Shown: positions 17,485 to 26,504 of the stretch, piece after piece
How positions within the stretch are numbered: the stretch's first letter is position 1
How the letters are laid out: every line of letters begins with the position of its first letter
Origin: Acidocella aquatica
GTDB lineage: Bacteria; Pseudomonadota; Alphaproteobacteria; Acetobacterales; Acetobacteraceae
Assembly (NCBI RefSeq): GCF_030160635.1
Contig: NZ_BSOS01000067.1
Span: 62,001 to 126,000, forward strand
Reading direction: 5' to 3'
DNA length: 64,000 nt
Notes under the pieces: model-generated
What the model saw: the letters and a program-made list of their open reading frames with translations, nothing else
Databases searched by the model: none
What the model was told of the DNA's origin: nothing
Program-made: the position numbers and the translations under genes

Positions 17485-17803
17485 GCAGCAGACTCGCGAT
17501 CAGCCCGCCGCACGCGGCCGACAGCAGGCTGATAATGGCAACGCTCATGCGCCGCTCGGCATCGCGCTCGCCGCGAATACGCGAGATATCCGCCCGCATG
17601 TCGCTCAACCCCGCGACCAGCTCATCCACTTTGGTGAACAGCTTGCCGATGATCTGATCTTCCTGCGCCAGGTAGCGCACGCGCCAGGATTCCAATGAAT
17701 CCGCCTTGGCCTCCAGAACACCGATATCCTGACGGATACCGTTCACATCATTACGCAAGCCCGCAATATCCAAACGCAAGACAGTTACAGAATCTGAATC
17801 CAT
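17477..17803 (-). CDS. Small coiled-coil membrane protein, holin-like (XhlA type)
   Basis: A protein of 108 aa with a long charged helix (about residues 5-80) showing heptads such as LRLDIAGLRNDVNGIRQDIG. A single C-terminal membrane segment follows (SVAIISLLSAACGGLIASLL). This is the layout of XhlA-like hemolysin/holin proteins. It directly precedes and overlaps the endolysin gene, which supports a role in lysis. The sequence itself is not diagnostic, so a spanin-like or tail-associated role remains possible. Confidence 0.6.
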   Translation of the reverse strand: MDSDSVTVLRLDIAGLRNDVNGIRQDIGVLEAKADSLESWRVRYLAQEDQIIGKLFTKVDELVAGLSDMRADISRIRGERDAERRMSVAIISLLSAACGGLIASLLRG

Positions 17804-17812
17804 GAGTGTTCC

Positions 17813-19957
17813 TCAGGCGGGTGTGTCAGACAGGGTGATGGGATAGGCCGTTGCCTGCAGCGGGAGGTTCACATTCCATGCGGCGCCGAGGTCGTTGCCT
17901 ATATTCCAGTTCGCGGGCGGGAGCAGGCTCGCCGCGTTATCGGTCACGGCATCGCCACGGCCGATCTGCGTGCTGCCATATGGGTAGAAAAACAACACAT
18001 TGGCCGAGGGGTTGGTGATCCCGGCCGCCAGCGTCACGGACACATGCGTGGCGTCGACCCGCACCGCGCCAACCGCGGTGATGATCGGGCCCGGCGTGGC
18101 CACGCTGCCGCCATCCATCACCGCGAAACCGGCACCCTTCGCCGCCTGCAAAGGCACGGCCAGGTCGTTCCCGGAATCATGCGCGATGGTGAGAATCAGC
18201 TGCGTGTTCGAAGCCCTGTAAACATGCGTGATCTGCGGCCCGCCTTTTACCGGCAACCCGCTCACAGGGAGGGCAGTGGCGTGGATCGTATCGCCAAGCC
18301 CTTGCGCCATGGCGGCGCGCCCTGCGGCATGCGCGCCGATGCGCCCATAGCGCAACAGATCAGGCTCGTCACGATGCTGCGGATCCCCGCCCGTAAACAG
18401 CCCCGTGGTGGGGTCATAGGCCGAATTCAACGGATTGGAATCGGCCGTCTGCGCCGCGAAAACAACGATGTTGTTGGCGCTCACCGCCGCCAGATCGGCA
18501 ATGGACTCACGCACCATCTGCACGCCATCGTTGGTTTCGTAGGGGATGGCATTCCACGCCAGCAGCGGCAGGTTGGCGGCGGTGCGGCCGAGCAGGCCAC
18601 GCGTGAGCGCCAGCAGCCGCAGCACCGTGGCCTTGTAGAGCGCCTTGTTTGCATAAGGCATGGTGCTGTCCTGCTCCGACCAGGGCCAGATCAGGAACGC
18701 GATATCGGCTTCATCAGCGGCCCCAACAAGCGCGGAGCCGCCCGTAAGATAGGCGCTCAGCGCCGCGAAATCCGGCCCGCCGCTCCAGGTGGAAGGGTCC
18801 GAGCCATCCCCCGGATTGGTCAGGAATGTGCCGTTGCCGGTTCCCGGAGGAAACAGCGGTGCCGAGGAGTTGGAAATCGGGTGGCCCGAGATCACCGAAT
18901 AACGGTTGGGGGCAACATACGTCCCCGACATTTCCGCCGTGAAGGCATAAGCCGCCGCGCCCAGATACCACGCAACGCCCTGCGCCAGCGCGAGCGCGCC
19001 CCCCGCATTCATGAACCAGGCCGCGTTGGACTGGCCCATGAGCAGCAGATTAACCCCTCGGCGCGCGCCCAAAATCCATCTTCCCTGCGCGTTGATCAAT
19101 GCGGTGATGTCCGTGGCGCCGAGCGCACGCTCCCAGGTCGCGGCCTCATGGAACCAACATTGCGCCGACCCCTGCACACTCCCGTCATGCAGCAGCAGCA
19201 CCGGCGCGTTGGCGCTCGCGGGCAGCGGGTTCGCAATGCCACCGGCAACCTGCGCGCCATCGAGCCACACATCCACCCCAACGCCCGGCGTATTGCGCAG
19301 GATGATCGCATGGCTGTGCCGGCGTGCCAGCGCGGCGGAAAGCACGGTCTGGCTCGCGGTGCCGGGAAACAGCGTAAGGTTTGCCCCCCCGCTGCTGTCG
19401 GCCTGCAAAATTGTCGTGCCGGTGCCAAAACTTGTATGCATCAGCGGAATGGGATTGCCGTTGACGTAATATGTCCCCTGCCGCCAGTTCGGCCTGGTCC
19501 AGACCAGATAACGCGTCCACGCCACCCCCGCGCCCAGCTCAAACCCAGGATGCGAGAGCCCCCAATCCGCATCCAGCACCGGGCCGTTGTTGAGAATCCC
19601 AGCGTCCGGCGCGCCAACAGCCCCCAGATACCCGTTGACGCGCGGCACCGCGATGGTGGCGGCGGGCGATGTGTCCGCGCTGATGTGATACGGCGTGAGG
19701 CTGTTCCCGTTGCCGGATTTATCAACAACAACGCCAACCGCCGCATTGCTCACGGTCAGCGGCGCGCCGGTGACATCCTGCAAGCCGCCTAGCAACCCGG
19801 CATCCCACCAGCCGGAAATACCGCTGATCGCGGCTGGATATGGGCCGGTGAACACACCCGCCGGCGGCATGCTGCCTGCCGGCAGCGGGCGCACCAGCGC
19901 ACGCCTCCCCTGCCCGGCCGCCAACAGCGAGCCGGGATAGTTGAACAACATTGCCAT
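17813..19957 (-). CDS. Phage tail fibre/receptor protein with SGNH-type esterase domain
   Basis: A 714-aa virion-type protein. The first half (about residues 40-290) resembles a concanavalin/LamG-like fold: ISGWWDAGLL, VVVDKSGNGNSLTPY and a later WFHEAATWERALGATDITAL. From about 300 the sequence VNLLLMGQSNAAWFMNAGG carries the GQSNA block of SGNH/sialate-acetylesterase hydrolases. A DPQHRDEPDLLRYGRIGAHA segment may hold the catalytic Asp/His pair. The C-terminal part (about 570-714) is beta-rich. A likely role is removing acyl groups from host surface polysaccharide. It is the last large gene before the lysis genes. Confidence 0.72.
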   Translation of the reverse strand: MAMLFNYPGSLLAAGQGRRALVRPLPAGSMPPAGVFTGPYPAAISGISGWWDAGLLGGLQDVTGAPLTVSNAAVGVVVDKSGNGNSLTPYHISADTSPAATIAVPRVNGYLGAVGAPDAGILNNGPVLDADWGLSHPGFELGAGVAWTRYLVWTRPNWRQGTYYVNGNPIPLMHTSFGTGTTILQADSSGGANLTLFPGTASQTVLSAALARRHSHAIILRNTPGVGVDVWLDGAQVAGGIANPLPASANAPVLLLHDGSVQGSAQCWFHEAATWERALGATDITALINAQGRWILGARRGVNLLLMGQSNAAWFMNAGGALALAQGVAWYLGAAAYAFTAEMSGTYVAPNRYSVISGHPISNSSAPLFPPGTGNGTFLTNPGDGSDPSTWSGGPDFAALSAYLTGGSALVGAADEADIAFLIWPWSEQDSTMPYANKALYKATVLRLLALTRGLLGRTAANLPLLAWNAIPYETNDGVQMVRESIADLAAVSANNIVVFAAQTADSNPLNSAYDPTTGLFTGGDPQHRDEPDLLRYGRIGAHAAGRAAMAQGLGDTIHATALPVSGLPVKGGPQITHVYRASNTQLILTIAHDSGNDLAVPLQAAKGAGFAVMDGGSVATPGPIITAVGAVRVDATHVSVTLAAGITNPSANVLFFYPYGSTQIGRGDAVTDNAASLLPPANWNIGNDLGAAWNVNLPLQATAYPITLSDTPA

Positions 19958-19960
19958 GCT

Positions 19961-22117
19961 TCAGGTGACCGTAACGGTGAAAGTGCTGACCGTGGGGCTA
20001 CCGCCCGTGCTGGTTTCAACCCACACGTAATAATTCCCGGCGGTTGCCGGCGTTGCGTAATAAACCGCCCACAGCGAGTTGGAGTTAATAATGCTCGCAG
20101 CCGCCCAGCCCGCGGTGGGCAGAACCGTGTTGGACGTTGAGAGCGCGACCTGGGTGGCAACACTCTGCGCCGGCGTCACGCTGCCATTCAACCCGATGGT
20201 GCTCACGCCATGAACATAGCTGCCGCCGGGATTGTTGATGCCGTAAGTCACCGCGGCACCCGCAGCCACCGTTACCGCTGCCGAAACCGCGCTCAGCCCG
20301 CTCGCGGCATCCTGCGCCCAAACGTAATAGGCTCCCGCCGCTGGCGGCGTCAGCGCGGCGCTGAAGCTGCCAGAGGCGGTCGTTGCCGCCGCCCAGCCGG
20401 TGGTGGGGGCCGTGGTGTTCTGCGTTGCGAGCTGCACGCCAACAGTGTCGCCGGCCGGGCTCACAGTGCCGGTCACCGCCAACGCACTCCCCGCCGTGCC
20501 GGTTGAGGCCGCGCTGACCGCCAGCGACGCCGCAACCACGCTGATCGCGCCGGAGACAACATTCACCGCAGGCGCGGCCTGCTGTTCCGCCCAGATATAA
20601 TAAATCCCCGCAACCGCAGGCGTCAGATTGGCCGTCCACCCGCCATTGCTGACCACGGCACTCACCCATACCGCCGGGGCCGTCGTGGCGCTTACGGAAA
20701 GCCCAACCTGCACCGCATTGCTGGCCGGCGAGACCGTGCCGGAGAGCGCGATCAAGCGGCCCACGGCCACCGTGGCGGGCGGCGCAACCATGGTCACGCT
20801 CGGCGCAATCACAACAAAGCTGTTGGAAACACCAACAACCGCGACATTGCCGTGGTCACGCACGCGAACCGCATAGGTCCCCGGATTAAGGCCGGCGGCG
20901 GTAAAGCTATAAGCATTCGCGGTAATCACCGGGCTCGGCGCCGCAATCCAGGTGGAACCGCCATCAATGGAATAATCAAGCGCGGAGGGCGCATCATTGA
21001 ATACACCGCCAGCAATGATAAAGGCCGCGTTCGGCGCCGGGGCGCTAATCGAGCCGATGGTCAAGGTCGGGGCATTGGGCACCACGCCGCTCCACCACAC
21101 AAGCGACCCGCCCGAGTAACTCAGACCCAGCAGCGCCGTCGTGGCACCCGGCGGCAGCGTTATACTGCCCGAACCCGAGGTAATGCCCGCGCCCATCGTA
21201 ACCGGCTCAGGCGCCAGATTAATCAGCGTGCATGAAAACCCCGGCCCCATATTGGCAAAATTCGCCGAGAGCGTAATCGCCGCGCTCGCAACCAGGATGC
21301 GGTTGTTATGCTGCGTCGAATCCAGCACCGTATTGCTCGTAAGTTCAACAACACCCGGCTGCACAACGGGCAATTTGCTTTGCACATAATTCCAGATCGC
21401 CCCAAAACTCTGCACGCTAAGCATGTTGCTGCCCTGCGCCACCAGCAGCTCATCACTATCGCGCGCGGGGCCTGCGGCGGGGAGCTGATCAATCGTCTGC
21501 CCCCCCAAAAACTGGCCATATGGCATCCAGGCCAGCGTGCCGTTCTGCCAAAGCGCCACATAATCCGACGCACCAATTGAGCTGGCGGAATTACCCGCCG
21601 CAGGCCCGCCAAGGCCCGCCCCCTGTGGACCGGCGGGACCGGCGGGACCAGCAGGCCCTGCCGGGCCGCCCGCCCCCTGCGGGCCAGCGGGACCGGTCAA
21701 TGAGGCGGCCGTCACCGTGATGACGCCGTTGCCATCGATGGCAACCCCGGCACCCGCCGAGAACAACCCGCGCAACGCCGTCACCGGCAACAAACCCGGC
21801 GCGCTCCCCGCGTTGATCACAATCTCGTCGGACAGCGACATCGCCCCCAGCACCGGAAACCCAGCGTGATCCGCGCCGTTGGCCGCCAGCGTACCGGCGT
21901 TCAGCACCAGGCCAGTGCCCGCCGCCACACTCTCCGGGGCTCCAGCGCCAATACTGTACCGGCCAAGCAAATCGCCGGATGGTACGCTAATCATGGGCTG
22001 CAAATTCGCCGTCAGTTGCGACACACTCACGGAATAAAGCAACCCGGCTTGCGAGAGCGGCAGCAGATCGCTGGCCCCGGCAGAGATGACCGGCGGGAGT
22101 TGGGCAATCGTTGTCAT
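19961..22117 (-). CDS. Phage tail fibre with collagen-like and Ig-like repeats
   Basis: A 718-aa fibre. The N-terminus MTTIAQLPPVISAGASDLLP resembles that of the next fibre upstream and probably docks to the tail. A collagen-like Gly-X-Y tract (about residues 140-170, GPAGPQGAGGPAGPAGPAGP) follows. A second anchor-like motif, TIDQLPAAGPARDSDELLVA, then leads to a beta domain. The C-terminal ~290 residues hold three tandem Ig-like units of roughly 90 aa, each with SGTVSP or GSVTP, an AxxGWAAA-type core and YYVWA. The repeats suggest a shuffling-prone, receptor-facing end. It overlaps nothing and is 3 nt from the esterase gene. Confidence 0.78.
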   Translation of the reverse strand: MTTIAQLPPVISAGASDLLPLSQAGLLYSVSVSQLTANLQPMISVPSGDLLGRYSIGAGAPESVAAGTGLVLNAGTLAANGADHAGFPVLGAMSLSDEIVINAGSAPGLLPVTALRGLFSAGAGVAIDGNGVITVTAASLTGPAGPQGAGGPAGPAGPAGPAGPQGAGLGGPAAGNSASSIGASDYVALWQNGTLAWMPYGQFLGGQTIDQLPAAGPARDSDELLVAQGSNMLSVQSFGAIWNYVQSKLPVVQPGVVELTSNTVLDSTQHNNRILVASAAITLSANFANMGPGFSCTLINLAPEPVTMGAGITSGSGSITLPPGATTALLGLSYSGGSLVWWSGVVPNAPTLTIGSISAPAPNAAFIIAGGVFNDAPSALDYSIDGGSTWIAAPSPVITANAYSFTAAGLNPGTYAVRVRDHGNVAVVGVSNSFVVIAPSVTMVAPPATVAVGRLIALSGTVSPASNAVQVGLSVSATTAPAVWVSAVVSNGGWTANLTPAVAGIYYIWAEQQAAPAVNVVSGAISVVAASLAVSAASTGTAGSALAVTGTVSPAGDTVGVQLATQNTTAPTTGWAAATTASGSFSAALTPPAAGAYYVWAQDAASGLSAVSAAVTVAAGAAVTYGINNPGGSYVHGVSTIGLNGSVTPAQSVATQVALSTSNTVLPTAGWAAASIINSNSLWAVYYATPATAGNYYVWVETSTGGSPTVSTFTVTVT

Positions 22118-22171
22118 TGCACACAGACTTTCATTTTAAACGTTTGATTCAGCTGCGAAAGCCGAAATACC

Positions 22172-24736
22172 TCAGGCAACAGCCACCCAATTGGCCGATC
22201 CCGCCGCCTGGCTGACCCAGAACGTGTTGCCCACACCACCATTCAGGTTCCGGAATGTGGAACCCGCAGGCGCCGCAACAGAATTTTGCGGTGAACCGCG
22301 GCCGATCAATTCAACCGCGCCCGTGGACTCAGTGTCAGAGATAATGCGTACTTTGCCCGTTCCGGATGGGTGCAATGAAATATCCCCCGTCAGCGTCTTA
22401 AGCGTCAGGCTGCCATCGCCATTTGGCGAGACATAATCGCTCTGCGAAAACCTGGCCGCGCGCCAACCGCCGTTATTGCCAATCCAGTCGATACTGGCGC
22501 CCGCCGGAACGGTAATCGGCGCACCCGTCCAATTGCTCTGCACCGGCGAGGCCCCGCTGGCCGCAAAAGTTACCGGCGTCAGACAATCAATGGTCAACGC
22601 CCGATTCTGCAAAACCGGCAAGCCAACCTGCGCCGAAGCAAGGGCTCCTCCCCCGTTACCAGTAATACTGACCGTCGTTCCCGCACCATAACCCGAGCCG
22701 AAACTGCTCATCTGAATACCGATGATCCGGCCATTGGAAATCCATGGAAACGCCGCCGCCCCCGTGCCGGTGCCGGTGCCGTTAATATTCACGGTGGCGG
22801 TCGTGTACCCAACCCCTGTATTGAGCAATTTAATAAATGTAACCTGCCCCGCCGTCAGACTGCCCTGCGAGGTCACGATACTTGCCACCGGCGCCACCGA
22901 CTGCGAAATGCTGACCGTATCAACGATATCCGGCACACTCAGCGTGTAAACACCATTCACCACGCCAGGATTAACCGGCCAGCGCGGCGTAAAGTTCAAT
23001 AGATTGCCCCGGAGAATAACCGAATCCGTATACGCGGACAACGCATTCGTCAGATTGGCCCCGGCGTCGCCTACGACAATATTGTCCATTATCAGAACAT
23101 TCTGCGCGGCATCACGAATTAAAATGCCGACAGCACCACCGCTGTAATGAATCCAATTTCCAATAATCGAAAGATCGCTACATGCCAGCCCGAAATTATC
23201 CCCACTCCCATTACCCTCCACATTCTGGACAGCAATGGAGCTACCCGTGCAATCCTGAATAAAATTGCTTCGCGCCGTGCAGTTCTGCCCCCCGCCGATA
23301 TTCAGACCGATCAGCGCGCCATTAATGTAGTTGCTGTCAACTTCCGTATAGATCGAACCGCCGCAATCAATTCCAAAACTTGAAGCTCCGGTAACCATAT
23401 TACCGGTTACCTTGCAATATCCGGTATCACACAGAATACCCGCGCCACCGCCCGTCACCGAGCTGTTGTTGGCGCATAAATTTCCCGAAACCAGGATATT
23501 CCTGCCCGACATGAAAATGCCGTACCCCCGGTTGGCATAGCAATTATTACCAGACACCACGGCGCCAAGAACATCCGGGTTGGAATTCCCATATGTGAAC
23601 GGAACCACCGGGATATTCGTGGCATTGAAATTGCCAACCGTGATCCCGCATGTATTATTCCAGCATGTATTGCCCAGAACCTGAACTTCACGAATCTTCA
23701 ATACAAACGCCGGGTCCTGGCTATCGATATGTATGCCATTTCCCCCATTATCATGACCCCGGCAATTGGTAACGCTCAGCGCATCTATCGCCTGAACATA
23801 AAACCCATGCACCGCGTTCGCGGCGAACTCGCAATCGCTGATATGATGCTGGGTAACCGCCGGATCACTCGCCAGGTAGCAAAGTCCCGAACCATTTCCA
23901 TAGCCTTTTGCATTTTTAAAGAGGCATCTGGTAACAATTGATTTTGTGCAGCTTCCCTGAACGATCACAGCAAACGTGTTAGCCGTCAACGCCGCATTGG
24001 CATCAAAAATAATGCCATCCATAAACAACGATGCCGTCGCGATATTGATCCAGGCCGGCGTTGCCGAAGTCCCCAGTTTTGACTGCGCCGGACGCGTCAG
24101 TATTGTCAAACCCGGCACACCAAGCAACGTGCAGGCCACCCCCGTAATGTCACACTCACCCGCGATCGCATAAGTCTTCGCGCCCAGGCGGACAGGCGCC
24201 CCGCTGGCAATCGCCGCGAGCAAGGCAGCGCTGTCATCCGTGACGCCATCTCCCTTGGCGCCAAAGTCCTCGATTGCAACAGCATTGCTGGCCAGCGCCG
24301 CAATAGTCCGCGCCGCCGTGGCGCCGCTCGCCGTGGCAACCAGCGCACCGCCCGGCAATCCCGGCACGCCCCCCATCGCACTCAAAAAATTCGCGTAGGA
24401 AACCCCCGCATTCACCCCCGCCTGGCCAAGCGGGACAATATCCCCGGCACCGGGCGGCGTGCCTGCCGCTAAGCCCGGAATTTCAAATGGTGCCGCCGTT
24501 GCCGACAGAGTCGTCCCCGCCAACGCCAGATTGGCGCCAATTGTAATCGGCACCGGCACGCTTGTGCCCGGGCCAACGCCACCCAGCAAGCTGTTTTGCG
24601 GCAGCGTCAAGGTTTTCTGTACCCCCGCGAGCACCTGCGCCCGCGTGGCAGCCAGCGTCTGCCCGTTCTGGAAAATCGCTAGCTCATCGGTATCGGAAAC
24701 AGACGTCGCGGGAGGCAATTGTCCAATTGTTGGCAT
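22172..24736 (-). CDS. Phage tail spike with pectate-lyase-type beta-helix
   Basis: An 854-aa spike. The ATG at 24736 gives MPTIGQLPPATSVSDTDELA, a fibre anchor also seen in the neighbouring fibre. The earlier start at 24946 lies in the preceding gene. Around residue 160, IEDFGAKGDGVTDDSAALLA is the hallmark opening of pectate-lyase-3 right-handed beta-helices. Repeated Asn/Gly-rich rungs follow (about 250-600), for example NCRGHDNGGNGIHIDSQDP. The C-terminus (STFRNLNGGVGNTFWVSQAA) resembles trimer-forming fibre ends. It is probably a polysaccharide-binding or degrading receptor protein. Confidence 0.78.
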   Translation of the reverse strand: MPTIGQLPPATSVSDTDELAIFQNGQTLAATRAQVLAGVQKTLTLPQNSLLGGVGPGTSVPVPITIGANLALAGTTLSATAAPFEIPGLAAGTPPGAGDIVPLGQAGVNAGVSYANFLSAMGGVPGLPGGALVATASGATAARTIAALASNAVAIEDFGAKGDGVTDDSAALLAAIASGAPVRLGAKTYAIAGECDITGVACTLLGVPGLTILTRPAQSKLGTSATPAWINIATASLFMDGIIFDANAALTANTFAVIVQGSCTKSIVTRCLFKNAKGYGNGSGLCYLASDPAVTQHHISDCEFAANAVHGFYVQAIDALSVTNCRGHDNGGNGIHIDSQDPAFVLKIREVQVLGNTCWNNTCGITVGNFNATNIPVVPFTYGNSNPDVLGAVVSGNNCYANRGYGIFMSGRNILVSGNLCANNSSVTGGGAGILCDTGYCKVTGNMVTGASSFGIDCGGSIYTEVDSNYINGALIGLNIGGGQNCTARSNFIQDCTGSSIAVQNVEGNGSGDNFGLACSDLSIIGNWIHYSGGAVGILIRDAAQNVLIMDNIVVGDAGANLTNALSAYTDSVILRGNLLNFTPRWPVNPGVVNGVYTLSVPDIVDTVSISQSVAPVASIVTSQGSLTAGQVTFIKLLNTGVGYTTATVNINGTGTGTGAAAFPWISNGRIIGIQMSSFGSGYGAGTTVSITGNGGGALASAQVGLPVLQNRALTIDCLTPVTFAASGASPVQSNWTGAPITVPAGASIDWIGNNGGWRAARFSQSDYVSPNGDGSLTLKTLTGDISLHPSGTGKVRIISDTESTGAVELIGRGSPQNSVAAPAGSTFRNLNGGVGNTFWVSQAAGSANWVAVA

Positions 24737-24747
24737 GGGCGGAAACC

Positions 24748-25230
24748 TTAAAGAATTGTCAAAGGGGTGCCGGTCGGGTCCGTCAGGGGCTGGCCCGCCG
24801 GTGTCGTCAACGCATTCGCAGGTGCTGGCACGCTGGCTAATGAGACAACCGGCAGTGCGATACTCCGTGCAATCCGCCGCCCGCCGCTTGTGGTAACGCT
24901 CACCGTCACGGTATACGTTGTCAACGCCTGACCAGATGTTAGCCAAAATACCGCCAGCGCTCCATCCGCGGCGGCTGAAACAAGCGTCAGATCGCCCGGA
25001 TTCGCCGGGCTGATCACCACATCCAGTGTGCTGATCGTATCACCCGGATTCGCAGTCAACGCAGGAGCCACGTCAAACACATAGTCCAGCGTATCACCAG
25101 GATCTTTCACCGGCCACGCCAACGCCACGGGCGGCGGAATCTGCGGCCCGCGCGGCGTCGGAACAAAGCCATCGATCTGCACATACCGCGCATTCGAAGG
25201 CCGCCAGATGTGGTTGGCCGGTGTGCTCAT
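24748..25230 (-). CDS. Phage protein, possible fibre-tail adaptor
   Basis: A protein of 160 aa with a beta-rich core: LDYVFDVAPALTANPGDTIS, VVISPANPGDLTLVSAAADG and TTYTVTVSVTTSGGRRIARS. This pattern (a domain opening with D-x-x-x-D-x-x-x and ending in a T-V-x-V-x-T-x-x-G-R segment) is found in small phage proteins that link fibres to the baseplate. It sits between two fibre genes, which supports that role. A GGGAGA site lies 6 nt from the start. Function is inferred mainly from context. Confidence 0.55.
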   Translation of the reverse strand: MSTPANHIWRPSNARYVQIDGFVPTPRGPQIPPPVALAWPVKDPGDTLDYVFDVAPALTANPGDTISTLDVVISPANPGDLTLVSAAADGALAVFWLTSGQALTTYTVTVSVTTSGGRRIARSIALPVVSLASVPAPANALTTPAGQPLTDPTGTPLTIL

Positions 25231-25241
25231 CCGCGTTCTCC

Positions 25242-26495
25242 CTAATACTCAACAATGATGAGGCCAGGCGCACCCGGACCACCCGCATATCCAACCGGAC
25301 CGGCCCCGGTCGACGTGCCGCCGCCGCCGCCGCCGCCGCCATACCCCGGTGCCGCAATACCCACAGCCGGCCCGCTGGCCCCACGCCCATTGCCAGGGCC
25401 GCCGCCATCGCCACCACGGCAAGCGACAACAATGGCATCGGTGCCAACCGAGCCGGTAATATTCACCTGCCCACCCGAAGCTGTCCCGCCCGCGCCCCCC
25501 GCGTTCGAAAAATTCGTGACGGTGCCGCCATTTCCACCGGTTCCACCATTGGCGGTCATATAACCGCCAAAGCTTGACTGCCCTCCCCCCGTGCCATTAC
25601 CCGCGCTGGCCGGAGCAACGCCACCCGCCCCCACCGTCACGGCAATCACCGTGCCCGGCACAAGGTTGTTCACAATCCCCAAGGCCCTACCGCCGGCCCC
25701 GCCGCCGCCGCTTGGCATCGTGGTATGATACCCCCCGCCACCGCCGCCCCCGATAACCTCCACACGCGCAGTGGTCACCCCATTGGGCACCGTAAAACTG
25801 CCCGATGCGGTGAAAACCTGCATCGCAGAAAACCCAGGCCGTAGCGACGGCAATTTATAGGTAAGAAACGGCGCTCCCGGCGCAACACTGATGTTCGCCG
25901 CGGTTATCGCGGACTGCCCATAATTGAGCGTAATAATATACAATCCAACCCAGCCGCTATCCACCGCCGGCGTTACCTGCGTTCCCGCCGCCGCCGCCGC
26001 GCCCGGCTTCACCTGAAGCTGAACACGCTGAACACGTCTCGTATTCTGCGCGGTACCCGAATTATTCGGCCCGGAATAAGGCTGGCTGGTGTTGGCCGCG
26101 TTCACATAAGGTAATACAACCGGATTTGTATCAATCTCAGAAAATGCCGCTTCGATAAGGTAATTTATTGACTGCCCGGAGCTTACCGGCGCCGCGAACG
26201 TAAAACTCGTCGCCTGCAGGTTGATCCCTGTCTTAACAATTTGGTCGGTGATATCCGCCGCCAATGAACCATAGGCACTGGCGTCAAGCGCCGTCAGCAG
26301 CGTGATGCTGCCAGGCCCCACATTCACGGTCAATGATGCTGGCGTGGTGGGCGTGCAAGCCAGCCCATCCACGACCGTATTGCTCCCGATCACCGCCGCG
26401 GTCAGTGCCGCGACACCCACCATGGCATTGCGGTTAGGGTTCAAAATATCCGTATCCAGCGGGATGCTCCCGGGATAAACAATGTTGCGATCCAT
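25242..26495 (-). CDS. Phage tail fibre with glycine-rich C-terminal domain
   Basis: A 417-aa fibre-like protein. The N-terminal part (about residues 1-190) begins MDRNIVYPGSIPLDTDILNP and contains beta-strands. From about 225 the sequence SGSFTVPNGVTTARVEVIGG runs into Gly-rich repeats (GGGGGGYHTTMPSGGGGAGG, GGTGGNGGTVTNFSNAGGAG). It ends GAPGLIIVEY. This arrangement is the glycine-rich polypeptide-II sandwich seen in fibre tips of some phages. It follows the gp48-like gene, the place of the Mu fibre gene S. A GAGGA site is 6 nt upstream of the ATG. Confidence 0.75.
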   Translation of the reverse strand: MDRNIVYPGSIPLDTDILNPNRNAMVGVAALTAAVIGSNTVVDGLACTPTTPASLTVNVGPGSITLLTALDASAYGSLAADITDQIVKTGINLQATSFTFAAPVSSGQSINYLIEAAFSEIDTNPVVLPYVNAANTSQPYSGPNNSGTAQNTRRVQRVQLQVKPGAAAAAGTQVTPAVDSGWVGLYIITLNYGQSAITAANISVAPGAPFLTYKLPSLRPGFSAMQVFTASGSFTVPNGVTTARVEVIGGGGGGGYHTTMPSGGGGAGGRALGIVNNLVPGTVIAVTVGAGGVAPASAGNGTGGGQSSFGGYMTANGGTGGNGGTVTNFSNAGGAGGTASGGQVNITGSVGTDAIVVACRGGDGGGPGNGRGASGPAVGIAAPGYGGGGGGGGTSTGAGPVGYAGGPGAPGLIIVEY

Positions 26496-26504
26496 GAATA
26501 ATCC

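Noticed and set aside
18044-19792. 582-aa open frame on the + strand inside the fibre-esterase gene
   Set aside because: It is antisense to a gene with clear domains. Its protein is Arg/His/Pro-rich with no family pattern, as expected from a GC-rich antisense frame.
21596-21700. Short GC-rich repeats resembling a CRISPR or microsatellite
   Set aside because: They encode the Gly-X-Y collagen-like tract of a fibre in frame. Repeat units are only 9 bp with no spacers.
17813-26495. Possible diversity-generating retroelement acting on the fibre genes
   Set aside because: No reverse transcriptase gene and no template/variable repeat pair were seen in the window.
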